This document shows positions 7,942-15,995 of a stretch of 34,668 nt of DNA, in pieces. Within the stretch, counting starts at the first letter, position 1. Each line of letters begins with the position of its first letter. A model generated the notes under the pieces. It did no database searches, was not told the DNA's origin, and saw nothing but the letters and a program-made list of their open reading frames with translations. This DNA is from Clostridia bacterium (lineage in GTDB: Bacteria; Bacillota; Clostridia; Christensenellales; Aristaeellaceae). Where the stretch lies: NCBI GenBank assembly GCA_030530315.1, contig JAUMVG010000002.1, positions 99,691 through 134,358 of the forward strand. The letters run 5' to 3'. Position numbers and translations under genes: made by a program.

Positions 7942-9279
7942 ATGTACTGCTCGCACTGCGGGAAAAAGGTGACCGACACGATGCTGTTCTGCCCATTCTG
8001 CGGCGACCCGATCGTGATACCGGACCAGGACGACGACGTTCCCTCCCAGCCGGAGCCGGCGGAGCGGGAGCCACGCTACGCCCGGCGCGACGAGGAGAAC
8101 GCGCCTGAGACGTTTGACCCGACGCCCGACGCCGGGAAGAGCGCTCCGTCGTCCGGACCGGCAGGAACTGTTCGTGCGCAGGGGCCCGCGCCCGAAGGCG
8201 CGTCGATGGCTCAGGAGGACGCGGATGGGGTCTCTGACGGCGGCGAAGCGCCGCCAATAAGCGCCGAAACACCTGTAGAGGAGAAGGATCCCTGGGCCGC
8301 GAGCCCCCTGGAGGAGACCGCATCCGAACCCCTCTGGCCGTCGGACGCCGAGTGGGAGGCCATGCGGTCCGAATTTGAAAGGGCGGACAAGGGTGAGCCC
8401 TTGGAGACGGACGCCAAGGCGGAGCTCGAACAGTGGAGCCGCGACCGCAGCCGAGTCTCCGACGAGCTCTCGGGCAGGGCCCCGTTCTCGCCCCTCGCCC
8501 TGGAACAGGACGAGGCGGACGGGGACTGGCGCGGCGAGATCGAACGGAAGAAACAGGCCGTCGTCCAGGAGAAGAAGCCGCCGGAGGTCCGGCAGAGCGA
8601 CGCTCCGAAGGCGAGGCTGGAGGGGCGCGCGCCAAAGTTGAAGGCGGGCGCGGAGGACGGTGCCGACCCGGGCAAGAAGTGGAAGGCGGCCAGCACGCTG
8701 GTGCCCGCCAAGGCCCAGGACCTGGACGACCTGTTCATGGACGACGAGGACGAGCTCGACGACTTCGGCGGCGATTTCTCCGATGAGGAGTACGCCTACG
8801 AGGAAGAGGGGGAGAACAGCTTCTTCATGCGCCACATCCGGGGCTTTGTGGGCCTGGCGCTGCTGATGATCCTGGCGCTGATGTTCGTGATCTACGCCTT
8901 TTCAAAGGCAGGACAGCTTTCCCTGGCCCGGGTGAACCTGGCCTGGAGCGTGAACGCCTATCGCCAGCTGGGGGACGCCAGCTCCGAGGATGAGCAGTAT
9001 GAGTCCGCCGGCCAGTACTACGAGCGGGCCCTTTCCCGGGACGAGGACAACTACGACCTGGCCTCAGCGGCGGCCATGGCCTACATCCGGGCAGAGAACC
9101 TGGAGAAGGCGACCCAGATGCTGAAGCGCTGCGCGGCGTTGAAGCCGGAGGCGCTGGAGGCCTATTACTACCTGCTCCAGCTCTATCCGGACGCGGCCAA
9201 CCGCCCCTGGGAGATCACGCAGTTGATTCAGCAGGGCTATCAACTGACCGGCGATTCCCGGCTGAACGTCACCGGCTGA
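7942..9279 (+). CDS. Membrane protein with N-terminal zinc ribbon and C-terminal TPRs
   Basis: A 445-residue protein in three parts. Residues 1-25 form a zinc ribbon with two CxxC pairs (C3/C6 and C17/C20). Residues 26-295 are highly charged, rich in Asp, Glu, Pro and Lys and probably disordered. One transmembrane helix follows at about 301-321 (GFVGLALLMILALMFVIYAF), and residues 330-445 contain TPR-like repeats (SAGQYYERALSRDEDNYDLA, ENLEKATQMLKRCAALKPEA). There is no signal peptide. The likely topology is a cytoplasmic zinc ribbon with external TPRs, but this is inference. GGGAGG lies about 6 bases before the ATG at 7942. It is the last of three repeat-scaffold genes downstream of hslO. 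Confidence 0.85.
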   Translation: MYCSHCGKKVTDTMLFCPFCGDPIVIPDQDDDVPSQPEPAEREPRYARRDEENAPETFDPTPDAGKSAPSSGPAGTVRAQGPAPEGASMAQEDADGVSDGGEAPPISAETPVEEKDPWAASPLEETASEPLWPSDAEWEAMRSEFERADKGEPLETDAKAELEQWSRDRSRVSDELSGRAPFSPLALEQDEADGDWRGEIERKKQAVVQEKKPPEVRQSDAPKARLEGRAPKLKAGAEDGADPGKKWKAASTLVPAKAQDLDDLFMDDEDELDDFGGDFSDEEYAYEEEGENSFFMRHIRGFVGLALLMILALMFVIYAFSKAGQLSLARVNLAWSVNAYRQLGDASSEDEQYESAGQYYERALSRDEDNYDLASAAAMAYIRAENLEKATQMLKRCAALKPEALEAYYYLLQLYPDAANRPWEITQLIQQGYQLTGDSRLNVTG

Positions 9280-9333
9280 AGCGAAGAACCGTGCGCGTGT
9301 AACCGCGTGGAAGCAACAAATTCAGGACAATTC

Positions 9334-9365
9334 GGCCGGCGCGACCTGGGGTGGACGCGCCGGCC
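9334..9365. other. GC-rich hairpin before dus
   Basis: A perfect 10-base stem, GGCCGGCGCG (9334-9343) with CGCGCCGGCC (9356-9365), has a 12-base loop and no T-tract. It could be an attenuator or a processing or stability element between the zinc-ribbon gene and dus. Confidence 0.4.
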
Positions 9366-9398
9366 GGCATCTGTCGCAACACGAAGGGAGGAAGGAAC

Positions 9399-10436
9399 AT
9401 GGAAGGCCTGCCAACCCCATGCTTTGTGCTCGCGCCGATGGACGGCATGACCCATGCCTCCTTTCGCACCATCTGCTTTGAGTATGGCGCGGACGGCGCG
9501 ACCACCGAGATGATACAGTCCCTGGCCCTCGGCAGGGCGAAGAAGCGGCTGAGCGCCGCCTTTGCCAAGACGATGGTGCGCTATCCCGAAGAGGGCAATC
9601 TGGCGGCGCAGCTGATCGGCAGGAACCCCGCCATGATGGCGGAATCAGCCAGACGGCTGACGGCCATGGGGCGCTTCGACGCCATCGACATCAACATGGG
9701 GTGCCCGGCCCGCAAGGTGGTGGGCAGCGGGAACGGCTCCGCGCTGATGCGGGAGCCGGAACTGGCGATCGAGGTGATGCGGGCGGTCCGGGAGGCGACG
9801 CCCCTGCAGGTGCGGCTCAAGATGCGGCTGGGCTGGGACGAGGCGCACATCACCGCGCCACAGCTGGCCATGGCGGCGGAGGCGCTGGGCTTTCAGTCCA
9901 TTGTCGTGCACGGCCGCACGCGCATGCAGATGTACTCCGGCGCCGTGGATGTCGAAGCCATACGGAAGCTGTGCGCGTCGGTGCGCGTTCCCATACTGGC
10001 CAACGGCGGGGTGACCTGCGCGGCGGACGCCCTGACATTTCTTGAAAAGACTGGCGCGGCGGGGGTGAGCATCGGCCGGGCGGCGCTGAAGCAGCCCTGG
10101 ATTTTCAACGACATCCGCAGGCTGCGGGCAGGGGAGTCCGTGCCGAAGCGCCTCGCGCCGGAGCGCGTGCGGCTGCTGGTGCGCCTCGCGACGCTGGCCT
10201 GCGGTCATCGCCCCGAGAAGGTGGCGATCAGCGAGATGCGCAAGTTCAGCGGGTGGCTGCTGCCGGGGCTTACCGGCTATGAAGAGGTTCTGAAGGCGCT
10301 GAACGGCATTGCGGACCTGGACGGATACCGCCGTCTGCTGGAGGGCTATCTGGACGGTCTGGTACGCGCGAACGACCTGGAGGTCCACCCGGAGCTGACG
10401 CCGGAAGCCTCCCTCGACACGGTCAGCCAGCGATGA
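9399..10436 (+). CDS. dus: tRNA-dihydrouridine synthase
   Basis: A 345-residue FMN-dependent enzyme that reduces uridines in the D-loop of tRNA using NADPH. The TIM-barrel signatures are clear: LAPMDGMTHASFR at the start, AQLIGRNP, DINMGCPARKVV with catalytic C102, RLKMRLGWD, VVHGRTRMQMYSG and ILANGGV followed by SIGRAALKQPWIF for phosphate binding. I chose the ATG at 9399, which follows GGGAGGAAGGA, rather than an upstream in-frame ATG at 9351 that would add 16 residues with no family counterpart. The gene follows the zinc-ribbon gene after a 119-base gap containing a GC-rich hairpin, so it may be in the same transcript or partly uncoupled. The Dus subfamily cannot be assigned with confidence. 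Confidence 0.95.
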   Translation: MEGLPTPCFVLAPMDGMTHASFRTICFEYGADGATTEMIQSLALGRAKKRLSAAFAKTMVRYPEEGNLAAQLIGRNPAMMAESARRLTAMGRFDAIDINMGCPARKVVGSGNGSALMREPELAIEVMRAVREATPLQVRLKMRLGWDEAHITAPQLAMAAEALGFQSIVVHGRTRMQMYSGAVDVEAIRKLCASVRVPILANGGVTCAADALTFLEKTGAAGVSIGRAALKQPWIFNDIRRLRAGESVPKRLAPERVRLLVRLATLACGHRPEKVAISEMRKFSGWLLPGLTGYEEVLKALNGIADLDGYRRLLEGYLDGLVRANDLEVHPELTPEASLDTVSQR

Positions 10437-10554
10437 CGCGCGGGGATGGGGAAGCCTATGCCGTTCCCATTTCCACCGTGGGCGTGGGATTGTCCCGGAA
10501 AGGCGGGCGAGATGGGCTTCGCCTGTCCTGAGCCGGAGCATCCGTGTTCAGGAC

Positions 10555-10583
10555 TTTACAGATGCAAATCCTTGTGATAAAAT
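10555..10583 (+). promoter_or_regulatory. Sigma-A-like promoter of the DUF6465-type gene
   Basis: TTTACA (10555-10560), a 17-base spacer and TAAAAT (10578-10583) end 27 bases before the start codon. This gives the small basic protein its own transcript with a short leader. Confidence 0.75.
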
Positions 10584-10610
10584 GGTAAAAAAGATAAGGA
10601 GTTGATACAA

Positions 10611-11075
10611 ATGCCGAGAAAGAAGCTGCAGGAGACGATTGAGAAGAACGAAGAAGCGCTGGCCGTCGCCGAGATCGAGACGAAGAAGGCCGCCCGTTCC
10701 ACCGCCCGCAAGGCGAAGACCGCCGTCACCAAGGCCGTCGAGACCGTCGCCGGCGATGTGAAGGAAGCTGCGGACAAGGCGATTGTCGCGACCGAGATCG
10801 AGGCCGGCAAGGCCAAGGCCAAGCGGACGCGCAAGACTGCGGAAGCGAAGGAAGCTGTCAAGACCGTCACCGAAAAGGCGAAGACCACGGCGAAGCGGGC
10901 CAAGGCCGCGAAGCTGAGCGTGGTGATCCAGTCCCCGATGGGCGGCAACATCACAGCGGATGAGATCGCCGCGAAGATTCCCGCCGACGCCGAGAGCGTG
11001 TTCGTCCGCGTGGATCAGAACAAGCTGTGGTGGGTGAAGAAGGACGGCGAGACCGGTTCTGTCGACATCTGGTAA
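10611..11075 (+). CDS. DUF6465-like protein with histone H1-like Ala/Lys-rich N-terminus
   Basis: A 154-residue protein. Residues 1-100 consist almost only of Ala, Lys, Glu, Thr, Val and Arg in short repeats (AKTAVTKAVE, KAKRTRKTAEAKEA, KAKTTAKRAK), as in bacterial H1-like proteins, and may form a long charged helix or bind nucleic acid. Residues 100-154 are a small beta-rich domain containing VVIQSPMGGNITADEIAAK, VFVRVDQNKLWWV and ending GSVDIW. From memory this resembles the DUF6465 family of Clostridia, whose role is unknown. The ATG at 10611 is set by AAGGAG at 10596-10601. It has its own promoter and terminator. A chromosome- or RNA-binding role is speculation from composition. Confidence 0.82.
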   Translation: MPRKKLQETIEKNEEALAVAEIETKKAARSTARKAKTAVTKAVETVAGDVKEAADKAIVATEIEAGKAKAKRTRKTAEAKEAVKTVTEKAKTTAKRAKAAKLSVVIQSPMGGNITADEIAAKIPADAESVFVRVDQNKLWWVKKDGETGSVDIW

Positions 11076-11133
11076 TCCAGGAGGTTTATTCCCTCAATTA
11101 TCCCGATATGGGCGGAGACCGTTGCATAGAGAG

Positions 11134-11166
11134 CCCCCTCTGCGAACAAACGCGCAGAGGGGGTTT
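11134..11166 (+). terminator. Terminator of the DUF6465-type gene
   Basis: A perfect 11-base stem, CCCCCTCTGCG (11134-11144) with CGCAGAGGGGG (11153-11163), has an 8-base loop and is followed by TTTACTT. The remaining bases up to 11336 contain no gene that I can support. Confidence 0.9.
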
Positions 11167-11336
11167 ACTTATAGCGAGGCCAACTGTCGACTTCCCGCGC
11201 GTCCGCGATGGCGCAGAAGCACTGATATAACTATCTCGGAAACGACATTTTCCTGCGACTGGAAAGGCCCGACAGGGCGCGCGTGAGCGTCATGGGGCGT
11301 GCCTGAGAGCCGAAGCGCCTCGCTGTGAGGCATCAT

Positions 11337-13469
11337 CTATTCTCCGTCGGCTGTTGCCGGTTCCGCTTCCGGCTCCACTCTGGGCGGCAGCAGCTCGAAG
11401 TTGATCTCGCCCAGGGGAATGTTTGCCCGCTCCAGGCGCACGCGGACCCGGTCGCCCAGCTTGAAAACGGTGCCCGTCGCGCTGCCGATCAGGCGGCTGC
11501 GCTCCTTGTCGAACTCATAGTAGTCGTCCAGCTGGGCGATGTGCACCAGCCCCTCCACGCGGTTGGGCAGCGTGACGTAGAAGCCCCAGCCGGTGACGGA
11601 GGAGATCACGCCGTCGAACTTGCGTCCGGCCTGGCCGGAGATCCAGGCCGCCATCATGATGCTGTCGGCCTGACGCTCCGCGGTGACGGCGGAATACTCC
11701 CGGGTCGAGCACTCCGAAGCCAACTCGCCCATGCGGCCGGAGAGGCGGTCGGCTTCCGCCTGTCGCCCGTCGATCAGCAGCTTCAGCATTCGGTGGACGA
11801 TCAGGTCCGGGTAGCGGCGGATCGGCGAGGTGAAGTGGCAGTAGTCCTTCAGCGCCATGGCGAAGTGGCCCAGGGGCTTGTCGTCGTATCGGGCGCGCTT
11901 CAGCGCGCGCAGCAGCGTGGTGCGGATCACGTCCCGGGCGGGGTGGTCCTTCACCTGCTCGAGTATGCCCTGGAGCACGCCGGGATGGGGCTCCGGGCCT
12001 ATGTGGGTGTACAGGTCAAGGCTCTCCAGCAGCGATTCCAGCGCGAACAGGCGGTCGCTGTCCGGCGACTCATGGACGCGGTAGACGTAGGGCAGCTCCG
12101 TCGACCGGGCCAGCGCGGCCGTGGTTTCGTTGGCGGCGAGCATGAAGTCCTCGATGATGCGCTCGCCCTCGCCCCTGGGCTGGCAGAGGATCTCGACGGG
12201 CTTGCCCTGGTCGTCCAGCACGAATTCCGGCTCGTCGATCTCAAAGTCGATGGCGCCTCTGGCCTGGCGGCGGGAGCGCAGCTGGTGGGAGAGGGCGCGC
12301 ATGTCAAGGAGGGCCTCGCGGACCTCCGCGGGGATGTCCGCCTCGCCGCCCTCGAACATCCGGTTCACGGCCTCGTAGGTCAGCCGCGCGTGGGAGTGGA
12401 TCACCGATTTGAATAGCCTGTGGTCCACCACGCGGCCGTTCTCCACGGTCATCAGCAGGCTGAGTGCCAGGCGGTCAACGTCCGGCATCAACGAGCAGAG
12501 GTTGTTCGACAGGCACTCCGGCAGCATCGGCACGGTGTAACCCGGCAGGTAGAGGGATGTGCCCCGCAGCAGCGCGTCCTCGTCGATGGCCGAGCCGGGG
12601 CGGACGTAGTGGCTGACGTCCGCGATGTGCACGCCCAGCTCCCAACCCTTTTCCAAGCGCCGAATGGACACGGCGTCGTCGAAGTCCTTGGCGGTGGCGC
12701 CATCGATGGTGAAGGTGAGCAGGTCGCGCAGGTCCTCCCGGCCTGTGAGATCCTCCGGCAGGACGGCCTCGGGCATGCACGCGGCTTCCTTCTCCACCGC
12801 CTCGGGGCGCTCCGTGGCGAAGCCGTGGTCCTCGGCGGCGGCCTTCATCAGCGCCAGCAGGCTGTTCTCGCTGCCGAGCACGCGCAGCACGCTGGCGTAG
12901 ATGGGCCGGTTCTGCACGGGGTACTTTTCGATCTTCAGCAGCGCAATCTGGTCGTTTTTGACGAAGGAGAGATCGCCGGTCAGCACCACGTCATAGGGGA
13001 TGCGCAGGTCACAGGGTACGGCGGTGGCGAGGGTTTTAACCTCCGCGCGACGGTTCGGGCTGCCCTTGGGAGCCTTGCGCTCGATGCGGACATAGGCGGA
13101 GAAGGTCTCCTTCGCACGCTTGAGCAGGCCGGTGAGCAGGCAGTGGTCGCCCAGGGGGCGAACCATTACCAGGTCGTCCGGCATGCAGCGATCGGCGCCG
13201 CCCATCGTCATGGCCATGGCGGGCGCGCCGGACAGGGGATGGGCCATGGGGGTGCCGTTGCGCTGGAAGGAGACCCGCGCGGCGGTGAGGCCGATGACCT
13301 CCGGGACGGCGTAGCCGCCCTTTCGGGTCGCGGCGACGCGGCCCTCCCGGGACAATTCGGCAAGGGCACGCTCCACCTGTTCCAGCGGCGCTTCCAGCGC
13401 CTCTGACAGCTGGCGGGCGGTGCGCGGCGCGGCCGCGCTCCTTATGGCTTCGAAAATCTGCTCATTCAT
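11337..13469 (-). CDS. rnr: Ribonuclease R
   Basis: A 710-residue processive 3'-to-5' exoribonuclease that degrades structured RNA. It begins with a winged-helix segment (residues 1-65, ARQLSEALEAPLEQVERALAEL in part), followed by cold-shock-like OB folds. The RNB catalytic core follows, with the metal-binding motif DGATAKDFDDA near residues 254-266 and HIADVSHYV next to it. An S1 domain lies near 610-690 (GVISSVTGWGFYVTLP). The acidic tail lacks the lysine-rich end seen in proteobacterial RNase R. The frame runs 136 codons further upstream but that part is an out-of-family shadow of the CNNM gene. The start at 13469 gives MNEQIF, and its ATG overlaps the upstream stop as ATGA, which suggests translational coupling. 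Confidence 0.96.
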   Translation of the reverse strand: MNEQIFEAIRSAAAPRTARQLSEALEAPLEQVERALAELSREGRVAATRKGGYAVPEVIGLTAARVSFQRNGTPMAHPLSGAPAMAMTMGGADRCMPDDLVMVRPLGDHCLLTGLLKRAKETFSAYVRIERKAPKGSPNRRAEVKTLATAVPCDLRIPYDVVLTGDLSFVKNDQIALLKIEKYPVQNRPIYASVLRVLGSENSLLALMKAAAEDHGFATERPEAVEKEAACMPEAVLPEDLTGREDLRDLLTFTIDGATAKDFDDAVSIRRLEKGWELGVHIADVSHYVRPGSAIDEDALLRGTSLYLPGYTVPMLPECLSNNLCSLMPDVDRLALSLLMTVENGRVVDHRLFKSVIHSHARLTYEAVNRMFEGGEADIPAEVREALLDMRALSHQLRSRRQARGAIDFEIDEPEFVLDDQGKPVEILCQPRGEGERIIEDFMLAANETTAALARSTELPYVYRVHESPDSDRLFALESLLESLDLYTHIGPEPHPGVLQGILEQVKDHPARDVIRTTLLRALKRARYDDKPLGHFAMALKDYCHFTSPIRRYPDLIVHRMLKLLIDGRQAEADRLSGRMGELASECSTREYSAVTAERQADSIMMAAWISGQAGRKFDGVISSVTGWGFYVTLPNRVEGLVHIAQLDDYYEFDKERSRLIGSATGTVFKLGDRVRVRLERANIPLGEINFELLPPRVEPEAEPATADGE

Positions 13470-14686
13470 GGCTGTATCAGGATCTGATCGACCTTGCGGC
13501 GCGCCGCGCTCTCCACGGTGACCTTCAGGCCGTTGTAGTCGAAGGTGTCGCCGGGCTGTGGGAAGTGACCGAGCACTTCCAGCACCCAGCCATTGACGGT
13601 GACGGAGTCGAAGTCCTCCGCGATGGGAACGTACTGGCGAAGGTCGTCCAGACTGGCGCCGCCGGACACCCGAAGGCCGCCGTCGGGCAGCCGGACGATG
13701 TCCTCCACCACCTCGTCGTGCTCGTCCCAGATCTCGCCCACCAGCTCCTCCAGGATGTCCTCCATGGTCACGATGCCGGAGACGCCGCCGTATTCGTCCA
13801 CCACCACGGCCATATGGTTCTTGGTGCGCTGGAGCAGCTTCAGCAGCACGCCCAGCTGGGTGGAGGGCACCACGCACAGCGGCGCGGTCATCATCTCGCG
13901 GACGGTCTTGCTGTCCCGCAGGCGATAGAAGTCCTTTTCATGGAGTATGCCCACGATGGTGTCGACGCTATCCTCGTAGACGGGAATCCGGGAGCGGCCG
14001 CTCTCCTCGAAGGTATGGGCGATCTCCTCCAGGCTGTCCTCCACATCCACGGCGACCAGCTCGACGCGGGGGGTGAGGATGTCCTCGGCGGTGAGGTCGT
14101 TGAATTCGATGGCCGAGCGGATCAGCTCGCTCTCGTGCTCGTCGATCTCGCCCTCGTTTTCGGCCTCCTCCACGATGGTGATCAGCTCCTCCTCGGTGAT
14201 GCCCCGGTCTTCCTCCGGCTTCACCACGCGGTAAATCAGCTTTTGCCAGCAGGTGGTGAGGAAGATGATGGGGGTGAGGATGTGAAGAATGGCGTTCAGC
14301 GCCGGATAGAACGCCAGCGCGATCTTTTCAGGGTGCTCCTTGGCGATGCTCTTGGGCGCGATCTCGCCGAACATCAGCACCACGATGGTCATCACCGCCG
14401 TGGACACAGAAACGCCCGCGCCGCCGATGAGCCTGACAAACAGGACCGTCGCCAGCGAGGCGGAGAGGATGTTCACGATGTTGTTGCCCACCAGTATGCC
14501 CGAGAGCAGCCGGTCGTAGTCCTCTGCAAGGGCCAGCGCTTTGGCCGCGCGGCGGCTGCCGCCCTGGGCCATGTTCTTGAGCCGCACCCGGTTCAGGCTG
14601 GTGTAGGCGGTTTCAGAGGCGGAAAAAAACGCGGACATCGCCACCAGGACGATGAGCGCCAGTATGGATGTACCGTTGCCGTCCAT
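13466..14686 (-). CDS. CNNM/CorC-type membrane protein with CBS pair
   Basis: A 406-residue membrane protein of the hemolysin C/CNNM group. The N-terminal DUF21 domain (about residues 1-185) has several hydrophobic helices, starting ALIVLVAMSAFFSASETAY; the SASETA turn is a family mark, as is GEIAPKSIAKEHPE. A linker with the acidic helix ITEEELITIVEEAE leads to a CBS pair (about 200-320; DILTPRVELVAVD, RIPVYED, VVVDEYGGVSGIVTMEDILEELVGEI) and a CorC_HlyC domain at the C-terminus. Relatives are implicated in magnesium or cobalt efflux; toxin activity is not implied. The stop overlaps the RNase R start by ATGA. AAGGAG lies about 14 bases upstream of the ATG, a long spacing. Confidence 0.94.
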   Translation of the reverse strand: MDGNGTSILALIVLVAMSAFFSASETAYTSLNRVRLKNMAQGGSRRAAKALALAEDYDRLLSGILVGNNIVNILSASLATVLFVRLIGGAGVSVSTAVMTIVVLMFGEIAPKSIAKEHPEKIALAFYPALNAILHILTPIIFLTTCWQKLIYRVVKPEEDRGITEEELITIVEEAENEGEIDEHESELIRSAIEFNDLTAEDILTPRVELVAVDVEDSLEEIAHTFEESGRSRIPVYEDSVDTIVGILHEKDFYRLRDSKTVREMMTAPLCVVPSTQLGVLLKLLQRTKNHMAVVVDEYGGVSGIVTMEDILEELVGEIWDEHDEVVEDIVRLPDGGLRVSGGASLDDLRQYVPIAEDFDSVTVNGWVLEVLGHFPQPGDTFDYNGLKVTVESAARRKVDQILIQP

Positions 14687-14725
14687 TAAGGACTGTCACA
14701 CTCCTTGATTCGTCGATATTGTGCG

Positions 14726-14754
14726 CGCGGCGGCGGCTCATGGCCGCCGCCGCG
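14726..14754. other. GC-rich hairpin between manA and the CNNM gene
   Basis: A perfect 12-base stem of CGG/CCG character (14726-14737 with 14743-14754) has a 5-base loop. It follows the manA stop on the minus strand but lacks a T-tract, so it may attenuate or stabilise a manA-CNNM-rnr transcript rather than fully terminate it. Confidence 0.45.
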
Positions 14755-14780
14755 GAGGTTTGAGGATTGTTTGCAGCCGG

Positions 14781-15794
14781 TCAGTCCAGAAGGCCGGCCA
14801 CGTTTTCCGCGCGATACCCAAGTTCCTCGATCAGGGCAGGACGGTCGGGCAGGCTGGACATCAGCACCTTGGCATCGCCCTCGAGGACCACGCCCTCCAG
14901 CGCGGCAGGCACGAGCACGCTATCGAAGGGATTGAGCGCCAGTTCACCGTCGATCCAGCGCAGGGTGCATTCGCTCATGGGCGTCAGGAACAGCATACGG
15001 CCCTTCTCCAGGGGCATCTTGCCGGACAGGTTCAGCCGGCAGAGCTCGAAGTGGGTGTCGGAGATATAATAGGTGCGGCTGCCGCCCTTGCACAGCACGG
15101 TGGTGCCCTCGATCTTCTCCAGGCTCAGTTCGGGCCGGCAGACCTCCAGCGCCTTTTCGACGTGCAGCGGGCGGGAATTGCCGTTCTTGTCCACGCGGCC
15201 CCAGTCCCACAGGCGATAGGTGATGTCGCTGGTCTGCTGGATCTCGTAGCACAGTATGCCCTCGCCCAGGGCGTGGACCATGCCGTCCGGGACATAATAG
15301 ACGTCGCCCGGGCGCACGGTGCGCCAGCGCAGGCACTCCTCGAGGCGGCCTTCGTCGATGATCTGCTTCAGCGGCTCGCCGTTGGTCTCCACGCCGTAGA
15401 CAATCCTGGCGCCGGGCTCGGCGTTGAGGATGATCCAGGCTTCGGTCTTGCCGACGACGCGCTCGCCGCTGACGGTGCTGGCATCGCCGGGATGGACCTG
15501 CACGGAGAGGGGCAGCAGCGTGTCCAGCAGCTTGAGCAGCAGAGGGAAGCGTCCTCCGGACGTGCCGGTGAGCTCCTCGCCCCACAGCTCGACCATGCGG
15601 CACAGGGATTTGCCGGCGTGGGGGCCGTTGGAGACCATGCTCTCGAGACCCGGCAGGGCGGAAATCTCCAGGCTTTCGCCGGTAGCGTCCGCAGGCGCGT
15701 CCTTCATGAGCGTATCGCGCAGCATGTGGCCGCCCCAGGGCGTCTCTTCGCCGTGGCGGAATACAGGGGCCATCAAAAGTGGATATAAACTCAT
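14781..15794 (-). CDS. manA: Mannose-6-phosphate isomerase, class I
   Basis: A 337-residue zinc enzyme that interconverts mannose 6-phosphate and fructose 6-phosphate, feeding mannose into glycolysis or supplying GDP-mannose synthesis. The cupin-type metal site is visible: Q99 and H101 in SVQVHPGD, E118 in GKTEAW and H174 in PDGMVHALG. TYRLWDWGR near 192-200 is the usual phosphate-side motif. The opening PWGGHML, where the family has PWGG, confirms the N-terminus. AAGGAGG precedes the ATG at 15794. The length is that of the short Firmicute type. It is the first gene of a minus-strand run with CNNM and rnr. Confidence 0.96.
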   Translation of the reverse strand: MSLYPLLMAPVFRHGEETPWGGHMLRDTLMKDAPADATGESLEISALPGLESMVSNGPHAGKSLCRMVELWGEELTGTSGGRFPLLLKLLDTLLPLSVQVHPGDASTVSGERVVGKTEAWIILNAEPGARIVYGVETNGEPLKQIIDEGRLEECLRWRTVRPGDVYYVPDGMVHALGEGILCYEIQQTSDITYRLWDWGRVDKNGNSRPLHVEKALEVCRPELSLEKIEGTTVLCKGGSRTYYISDTHFELCRLNLSGKMPLEKGRMLFLTPMSECTLRWIDGELALNPFDSVLVPAALEGVVLEGDAKVLMSSLPDRPALIEELGYRAENVAGLLD

Positions 15795-15913
15795 ACTTCA
15801 CATCCTCCTTCGTTGTGGGCCGCCTTCGACGCAGTTCCTGCGCCGGAAAACTGGCCTTGCAAAAGCTGCCTGCGTGGATTATACTGGAAGTTGTAATCAC
15901 CCCAGACAATGAT

Positions 15914-15942
15914 AATGTAACATGATGTTGCCCTGATGTCAA
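15914..15942 (-). promoter_or_regulatory. Sigma-A-like promoter of manA
   Basis: Read on the minus strand: TTGACA (15942-15937), a 17-base spacer and TACATT (15919-15914). The leader to the manA start is about 115 bases. The promoter lies just upstream of the divergent helicase gene. Confidence 0.75.
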
Positions 15943-15995
15943 GGGATGAAGCCAAAACAATGGTCCACAACGGGCCGCGGAGGGGAGGAAAGCCG

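Noticed and set aside
4406-10436. The idea that Hsp33, the scaffold genes and dus form a defence island
   Set aside because: No nuclease, toxin, NTPase or sensor typical of defence systems is present, and hslO and dus are housekeeping genes.
13470-13877. N-terminal extension of RNase R by 136 codons
   Set aside because: The extension is out-of-frame translation of the CNNM gene, rich in Arg and Gly, and the true start at 13469 gives the normal winged-helix N-terminus.
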